A stretch of 64,000 nucleotides of DNA from Paenibacillus sp. JJ-223 (GTDB lineage Bacteria > Bacillota > Bacilli > Paenibacillales > Paenibacillaceae). Every line of letters starts with the position of its first letter. Positions within the stretch are counted from its first letter, which is position 1. Positions 59,375 through 64,000 of this stretch are shown piece after piece. A program made the translations under genes and the position numbers. Below the pieces are notes generated by a model. It had not been told where the DNA came from, did no database searches, and saw nothing but the letters and a program-made list of their open reading frames with translations. The stretch spans positions 248,001 through 312,000 of the forward strand of contig NZ_CAKMMP010000004.1 of NCBI RefSeq assembly GCF_927798175.1. Reading direction: 5' to 3'.

Positions 59375-60145
59375 CTATCGTATTTCAAGGCCCAGCCTCT
59401 TCAAATAAACGCTAATGCGCTGTGTAAGTTCGTCTAAATCCGAACGCTGTTTCTCGGACAGTTGCTCTTCATTTACGGTGCCATCACTGGTTACGGTCAA
59501 TGCTTCAATGCGCTTCATTTCCTCGTAGACAGCTTGGAAATCGGCATAGTCTTCCGCACTGAACATTTCCTTGGCCTGGGCAAACTGTTCTTTCCAAAAC
59601 TGCTCTTCACCCATGATGATGTTATGTGACATCCTTATATCATGTGAACTAACTTGCTCTAGTTGAGTAAAATAAGGTTCTAACTTCACGGCCAATGCTT
59701 CGTACTGCTGTCTGACTCCTTTATCCCATTGCTCGGGATGCAGCTGTCCATCCGGACCGGCTTGAGCAAGTGCAATTTTCCCCCACTGCTGGAGCAGACT
59801 CATAAAGGCGGTGTAATCTTCATTGCTAAAATGAGCCTTGGCGCCCTGCAATTTGGCTTCAAGCCGGGCATACTCTTCTACCGTCACGCCCAACGCCGCA
59901 ACCGATTGTTGACTGCCATAGATGCCATCTGCCAAATAGGTGTAACCTGCATAGGCAGCGGTAGGGATTAACAAGGCGATGCTAATGATGCCCGCAACCA
60001 TCCATCTGCTGCTTCTTCTTTTGTTTATGGAACTGACTCTTTTTTCGATCTGCTGCATTAATCGTTCCTTGCTTTCCGTCGGCACGGTCCATTGACCTGT
60101 CTGATCCTTGTATGCTTCGCGTAATTCGTTCTCCAATTCCTTCAT
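59375..60145 (-). CDS. DUF3600-domain membrane protein, probable anti-sigma factor
   Basis: A 256-residue protein: an N-terminal cytoplasmic segment of about 45 residues, a single hydrophobic helix (MVAGIISIALLIPTAAYAGY), and an extracytoplasmic domain with repeated LQGAKAHFSNEDYTAF and FAQAKEMFSAEDYADFQAV-like units. Matches DUF3600. Its ATG overlaps the sigma factor stop (ATGA), the usual arrangement for an anti-sigma factor. The sensing signal is unknown. Confidence 0.78.
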   Translation of the reverse strand: MKELENELREAYKDQTGQWTVPTESKERLMQQIEKRVSSINKRRSSRWMVAGIISIALLIPTAAYAGYTYLADGIYGSQQSVAALGVTVEEYARLEAKLQGAKAHFSNEDYTAFMSLLQQWGKIALAQAGPDGQLHPEQWDKGVRQQYEALAVKLEPYFTQLEQVSSHDIRMSHNIIMGEEQFWKEQFAQAKEMFSAEDYADFQAVYEEMKRIEALTVTSDGTVNEEQLSEKQRSDLDELTQRISVYLKRLGLEIR

Positions 60146-60723
60146 CCCCAATCCTCCACCTTTCTGCCTTCGATGAATTGTAAAATGCGCTTCTTCTGAC
60201 GCAGCTTGCCCAATCCGGCATGGATGCGGGATTTCACCGTTCCAAGCGGAATATCCAGAATCGTTGCAATCTCTTCCTGCGTATACTCGCTCAAATAATG
60301 GAGAGTAATGACTTGCCGCTGTTTGTAGGGTAATCGCTGTACTTGTTCAAGCAACGGACGATGGGCCAGTTTGCTAACCAATTCGCCTGTAAAGTCTTGT
60401 TCCATGGCTGTGTCCGTTTTGTTCACCCGCTCGTTAAAGCGCAGACGAAGCAGTTTTTTTCGCCGATCGTTCTGAACGATACGCATGGCAATGCCCATCA
60501 GCCACGGGCGAAACGGACGCTGGACATCAAATTTCTCCAGGGAGCGATACGCCTGAATGTAAACTTCCTGCACCAAGTCCTCCGCATCGCTCGCATGCCT
60601 CACCAAAAAACGAACGGTGCGATACACGTCCTGCACTGTCTTTTCATAGATTTCCCCATATGCTTCGTGGTTCCCCGCACGCGACAGTTTAACCAAAGTT
60701 ATGAATTGTTCATTGTCATCCAT
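60142..60723 (-). CDS. ECF-type RNA polymerase sigma factor
   Basis: A 193-residue sigma-70 family protein with region 2 (VRFLVRHASDAEDLVQEVYI) and region 4 (LPYKQRQVITLHYLSEYTQE, EIATILDIPLGTVKSRIH), and no region 3, as in ECF factors. It probably directs an envelope-stress-type regulon and is held in check by the coupled DUF3600 protein. The ATG has AGGAG at 6 bases. The promoter recognised by the factor was not identified. Confidence 0.92.
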   Translation of the reverse strand: MDDNEQFITLVKLSRAGNHEAYGEIYEKTVQDVYRTVRFLVRHASDAEDLVQEVYIQAYRSLEKFDVQRPFRPWLMGIAMRIVQNDRRKKLLRLRFNERVNKTDTAMEQDFTGELVSKLAHRPLLEQVQRLPYKQRQVITLHYLSEYTQEEIATILDIPLGTVKSRIHAGLGKLRQKKRILQFIEGRKVEDWG

Positions 60724-60801
60724 AAGTCTCTCCTCTCTGCAGCCTTTACTATATATTGTCGCGGGAAGCAGATATCGTTCGATTTATTTGAACAGCTTAA
60801 C

Positions 60802-60839
60802 GAAAAATGGAGCAGCTTGCCAACCGGCAAACTGCTCCA
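60802..60839 (-). terminator. Terminator of the phosphotransferase-like gene
   Basis: On the minus strand GGAGCAG-TTTGCCGG ... CCGGCAA-GCTGCTCC then ATTTTTC. Just upstream lies GCTAACG-GGAAA-CGTTAGC, a second perfect stem. Confidence 0.85.
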
Positions 60840-60877
60840 TGACGTTCTAAGCTAACGTTTCCCGTTAGCTGAAGTCC

Positions 60878-61402
60878 TTAACCTTCGGATCTACCAAACA
60901 AACAGTTTAGAATGGAATCCGCACATTCCTCTGAAGAATGTATGTGTGTGTTGACAGTACAGTCATACTGTATATCTTTTGCCATAATTTCGTTTTGCCA
61001 GTCTGATTGATCTTCGGTTCGATCTCCTCGTTCAATATTTCTCTGGCGACAAATTTCCAATGGACAAAACACTTCAACAATATGAAAGGGATAACCAGCA
61101 AATATTTCCTTAACTTTTTCATAATGAGGCTTTAACTCAGGTCTTTCTACCAAAATGCCATCGATAAGTACATTTTTGCCATGGTCAGAAAATAGTTTGG
61201 CGGTATGATACATCATAATAATGGCATCACTTAAATATTTCCAGTAATCATCCCGAAGATAGTTATCGCCAATTGTATTTTCAAAAAGGTCGTTTGCAAC
61301 AACGTAAAAGAACTCATCTGAGTTTAACTGGATAGCATCTACTATAGAAGTTTTTCCTGAACTAGTTACTCCGTTCAAAAATACAATTTTTCCTCTACTC
61401 AT
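60878..61402 (-). CDS. Chloramphenicol phosphotransferase-like (CPT family) kinase
   Basis: A 174-residue P-loop protein. The N-terminus has Walker A GVTSSGKTS (NGVTSSGKTS, near residue 12). A downstream LIDGILVERPE segment and REIxxxRGDR-like CRQRNIERGDR motif are typical of the CPT family, which phosphorylates chloramphenicol or related hydroxyl substrates. Whether it confers resistance is unknown. It lies in an AT-richer stretch than its neighbours and begins with ATG after GGGGAT. Possible horizontal acquisition. Confidence 0.8.
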   Translation of the reverse strand: MSRGKIVFLNGVTSSGKTSIVDAIQLNSDEFFYVVANDLFENTIGDNYLRDDYWKYLSDAIIMMYHTAKLFSDHGKNVLIDGILVERPELKPHYEKVKEIFAGYPFHIVEVFCPLEICRQRNIERGDRTEDQSDWQNEIMAKDIQYDCTVNTHIHSSEECADSILNCLFGRSEG

Positions 61403-61527
61403 ATCTTATCCCCAATTCATGTAAAGTTATAACAGTTCCAACGTAATAAGAATTGCTACCGTGGCTGCCGCAGAGCAATTTTCCTGTCAGAATAATCGAT
61501 ATAGTTCTACAGCCCACACTTTATTAT
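61403..61527. other. Short gap upstream of the CPT-like gene
   Basis: 125 bases between the CPT-like start and the next gene's stop. AT-rich; no clear promoter or terminator is visible. Confidence 0.35.
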
Positions 61528-61971
61528 TCAGTAAATGAAAAGGAGTATTATTAAAAGTATGGGCCCCGAAAGTGTCATTATTATAGAAAACTTCTTGTTT
61601 TGTATAAATTGGACTAAATAAAACACCAAAGAACCTGCCATAAAAATAAAGAATAGCGGCCAGTATCCTATAGATGCTATACCTCCTAAAAGTATATATA
61701 GTAAGGAACATAGGAAAAACTTTGATTCTTTATTATATTTAACGAGAATGGCATATAAGGCGATCCCCAATATACAACTAACGTAGACGTATAATGTGAT
61801 CATTCCAAGTTGAAATTTGATGTATTCACTATGAATGGGGACGGAAAGGAAATAAATCAGTATACCTACCAATAAAGAACTGCCAGCCCCCCTTAAGTAT
61901 CTAACAAACAAAATTAGGCCCCCTTTCTTTAAATAACTATTTTTCCACCCTCCAATGTCGTACTCGAACAT
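61528..61971 (-). CDS. Hypothetical polytopic membrane protein
   Basis: About 147 residues with four hydrophobic segments, ending FSIIMTLSGPILLIILLFIY. No recognised family. The annotated ATG lacks a good ribosome site; a TTG about 57 bases further in (after GGGGG) would give a shorter form starting in the first segment. The base composition is AT-rich. Its reality is supported mainly by consistent membrane topology. Confidence 0.5.
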   Translation of the reverse strand: MFEYDIGGWKNSYLKKGGLILFVRYLRGAGSSLLVGILIYFLSVPIHSEYIKFQLGMITLYVYVSCILGIALYAILVKYNKESKFFLCSLLYILLGGIASIGYWPLFFIFMAGSLVFYLVQFIQNKKFSIIMTLSGPILLIILLFIY

Positions 61972-62100
61972 ATATTGTTTGAATATTACTCACCTGCCTG
62001 AAGGTCTTTTTATCGAGATTAAACAGGCGTATTTTCTTCCCCATATTCCCCTGCTTACACGGTTATATCTTAACACATTCTGGAAGTTTCCTGCCTGTAT

Positions 62101-62141
62101 GTTGAACAAAAGCAGCCGATCATTTTGATCAGCTGCTTTCT
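62101..62141 (-). terminator. Terminator of fabZ (repeat unit 1)
   Basis: On the minus strand AAAGCAGCTGATC-AAAAT-GATCGGCTGCTTT followed by TGTT. This 41-base block recurs at 62692-62732 with one base changed. Confidence 0.75.
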
Positions 62142-62166
62142 TGGCTTTATTAAGCTACAATTTCTG

Positions 62167-62607
62167 TTAGTTTATAGCCTCAATAGAATGAAATGCAAAC
62201 ATTATTTCTGCTTCACAAACCAATTCATAGTTTACCTTGGCGATGCCGATTCCTTTGACAATTTGTCCCTTGGTTCGGATCACTTCGAATTCAAGGTGGA
62301 GTTGATCCCCTGGTTTTACTTGCTTTTTGAACCGACAATGATCAATCCCCGTCAGTAATCCTATCTTATGGTTATTGCTCTCTACGTTGGACATAGCGAT
62401 ACCACCCACCTGTGCCAATGCTTCTAAAATCAAGACTCCAGGTATGACGGGATAATCGGGAAAATGACCAGAGAAATATGGTTCATTGAAAGTTACATTT
62501 TTAATTCCAACGGCTCTCTTTCCCTCAACAATTTCTAAGATTCTATCGACCATAAGAAAGGGATATCTATGGGGAATAAGCTCTTTAATTTGATTAATAT
62601 CAAGCAT
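62167..62607 (-). CDS. fabZ: 3-hydroxyacyl-ACP dehydratase FabZ
   Basis: A 146-residue hot-dog-fold enzyme that dehydrates 3-hydroxyacyl-ACP in fatty acid synthesis. The catalytic His and Glu are H48 ([13 protein letters not shown]) and E62 (LEALAQ); the N-terminal [12 protein letters not shown] block is also typical. AGGAGG lies 6 bases before the ATG. It stands alone, far from an obvious fab cluster in this window, in AT-rich DNA between duplicated terminators, so it may be a second copy. Confidence 0.93.
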   Translation of the reverse strand: MLDINQIKELIPHRYPFLMVDRILEIVEGKRAVGIKNVTFNEPYFSGHFPDYPVIPGVLILEALAQVGGIAMSNVESNNHKIGLLTGIDHCRFKKQVKPGDQLHLEFEVIRTKGQIVKGIGIAKVNYELVCEAEIMFAFHSIEAIN

Positions 62608-62691
62608 GGATTACCTCCTCTGATAATGGTTTATAACCATTCTAACGTCATTTGGAGGAATCAGCCATTTTTGTACTAAACTGTACGTTAC

Positions 62692-62735
62692 TTGAACAAA
62701 AGCAGCCGATCATTTTGATCAACTGCTTTCTTTTT
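62692..62735 (-). terminator. Duplicated terminator-like hairpin upstream of fabZ (repeat unit 2)
   Basis: The same 41 bases as 62101-62141 apart from one G-to-A change, which weakens one base pair; here a longer T/A tract follows. It lies between fabZ and the DHFR-family remnant and could terminate the latter. Confidence 0.75.
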
Positions 62736-62777
62736 AAGTCATCGTTTCCCGTTAGCGTACCAGCTTAAGTGACAAGG

Positions 62778-63311
62778 TCATCTTACCGTCTGTAAACGAC
62801 CTATGGCTCCAGAATCAAAGGTCTTGTTTTCGATTAGCTTAAGATTGATCTTCTCCTTGAGGCCTTGGAATAACGGCACTCCCTTACCGATCAGGACTGG
62901 AGAAACCGTAATATTTTACTCATCAATCAAATCAAGTTGCATAAGGTGGTGTGCAAATCTAGGACTGCCGAGGATGGCCCATATCCTTGCCTGGCTGCTG
63001 TTTGAGGTTATTGATCTCTTCCTTGACTCCTTCTTTCACGAGTCTGGAATTATTCCATTCGACTTTCTCCAGCGTCGTGGAAAAAATGATTTGGCTGTCT
63101 TTTCGATCCACTCGGCATGATTCCGTTCATGGTGCGAAGCTGAGGGGTTCGAAGGCACAGATTGCCAGTAACTGTGCATCATCTGATAAGTCCCACGCCC
63201 CCCAAATGACAATGTCGCTCCAAATCAGCATCGTAGGAAACCCAGCCAATGTCCATTTCACCATTCCGCCCTTCTACAAAACCGTCAAGCGATAAGTGAA
63301 TGTTTTTGCCA
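62778..63311 (-). pseudogene. Dihydrofolate-reductase-family (RibD C-terminal-like) remnant
   Basis: Reading the minus strand across shifted frames gives the family body: SLDGFVEG near the start, then TYQMMHSYW, later EWIEKTAK, FSTTLEKVEW, EEINNLKQQPGKD, AILGSPRFAHHLMQLDLIDE and VSPVLIGKGVPLFQGLKE. Frame breaks occur at about 63187, near 63085 (the poly-T) and near 62988. An in-frame TAA follows LIDE where an aromatic codon is expected. The coding potential is lost. Its 5' end is fused in frame to the AraC remnant. Confidence 0.75.
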
Positions 63312-63636
63312 GATTGCCTACATTCACCAGGCGTTATCCCATATTCGCGTTTAAACGCACGTATGTAGGTTTGCTCATGTTCATAACCGCATTCGATGGC
63401 AATGTCTAGAACCCGCTTCTCAGTTTGCATCAAATCTTCTAAGCTGAAGGCTAGCTTTCGAGAGCGGATATAGCTTTGCAGCGGTACGCCAAAAGCGAAC
63501 TTGAAAAGTCGACGTAAGTGAACCGTGGAGATTGGAAGATCGTTCAGATATTCTGTCTCGCTCGTACCAGTAATATTTTCTTCGATTCGGGACAGGAGCT
63601 CAGAAAGAATTTTGTATGGTTGTATAGCCTATGTCA
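63312..63636 (-). pseudogene. AraC-family HTH regulator remnant
   Basis: The minus strand encodes an AraC-type helix-turn-helix: LSELLSRIEENI, HLRRLFKFAFGVPLQSYIRSRKLA, then LDIAIECGYEHEQTYIRAFKREYGITPGE. The segment opens directly after a TAG in GTG-ACA-TAG, so no normal start remains in frame. After the HTH it runs directly into the DHFR-family remnant, where a C-terminal effector domain would be expected. I read it as a deletion-fusion pseudogene. Confidence 0.72.
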
Positions 63637-63765
63637 CTCTCCTAATATGTTTTTGTTCCTTAGAATTTATAATGGACCTTATTTGCTACTAGTGAAATAG
63701 TACCACAGATGGGAATCATATTCATTTCTTGAATACTGACGATGAAGATCCGATTATCTACATTG

Positions 63766-64000
63766 TCAATCTTTTCGACGGGCGACATGGAGAACAGCGC
63801 CCCAGTGACGGGAAACCGACTTTTCTGGACGACTTTTAAGACGAACTCGGATTTCGTTGAACAGTTTGTCGCGTTTCCATTCTTCCATACAGCCCGCTTT
63901 TCTCAATCTCATCGTTTTGAATTTCACGGAAGAAGGGTCTCCACCGTCTGGAAATACGTGATCTGCGTTCCAAAATGCGAGGTATCCGCCGGGACGAAGG
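63766..64000 (-). pseudogene. Class I SAM methyltransferase remnant, C-terminal part
   Basis: The minus-strand frame gives LRPGGYLAFWNADHVFPDGG, typical of a class I methyltransferase post-motif region, and ends SRHWGAVLHVARRKD before a stop, also typical. In between, the sequence is out of register: a one-base shift makes FFREIQ read SSVKFK, and a segment that should hold about 45 residues is missing around CMEEWKRD. It is truncated at the right window edge, so the N-terminal half is unseen. Confidence 0.65.

Noticed and set aside
61487..61711. A second open frame inside the membrane-protein gene
   Set aside because: It overlaps the 61528-61971 frame on the same strand in another register and has no better start site.
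1..64000. tRNA, rRNA or CRISPR loci
   Set aside because: I looked for clover-leaf ends (GGTTCGAATCC-type), rRNA landmarks and evenly spaced repeats on both strands and saw none.

Overview
The window looks like chromosomal DNA of a moderately GC-rich, endospore-forming member of the Bacillota, most plausibly Paenibacillus or a close relative. This is inferred from gene content. There are two alpha/beta-type small acid-soluble spore proteins, YlbJ, YunB and a LytH-type spore peptidase. The regulatory RNAs are Gram-positive types (an S-box, a T-box), Shine-Dalgarno sequences are strong, TTG/GTG starts are frequent, and several neighbourhoods match Bacillus order (yuzB/yutJ/yutI, lipA/yutD/lytH/yunB). 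I saw no rRNA, tRNA, CRISPR array, prophage or intact transposase.

Layout. 1-8 kb: a SWIM zinc-finger gene, an Fe-S/redox group (HesB, YuzB, Nfu and a type II NADH dehydrogenase-like flavoprotein), the menaquinone gene mqnE, an SDR and a DUF2167 protein. 8-11 kb: the methionine importer metNIQ behind a consensus promoter and a SAM-I riboswitch. 11-18 kb: a HEPN protein, heme A synthase ctaA, a thioredoxin, DUF2515, a MOP-family flippase, DUF456 and a HAD phosphatase. 18-27.6 kb: two metal importers, a manganese-type mntABCD with an MntR-like box, and a NikABCDE-like system whose promoter carries a perfect 7-1-7 Fur box.

27.6-37 kb is the most unusual region. Eight co-oriented genes encode two paralogous class B penicillin-binding proteins that bracket a cluster of zinc-ribbon membrane proteins and an SPFH protein ending in five evenly built zinc ribbons. 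A membrane transglutaminase and a small membrane protein lie upstream. I read it as an envelope-associated locus of unknown function and as the best candidate here for an undescribed system.

37-60 kb is mostly core or sporulation functions: MFS, Toprim, SCO, trpS with T-box, an aldose epimerase, PepF, globin, ylbJ, nadK, lipA-yutD, lytH-like, yunB, and the pentose phosphate genes zwf and gnd. An ECF sigma factor with a coupled DUF3600 partner follows. 60.8-64 kb is AT-richer accessory DNA: a chloramphenicol-phosphotransferase-like kinase, a membrane protein, a stand-alone fabZ between duplicated terminators, and a decaying stretch with AraC, dihydrofolate-reductase-family and methyltransferase remnants. 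Three copies of a dispersed, hairpin-containing intergenic element (about 15.1, 39.0 and 49.3 kb) are not explained by any gene.
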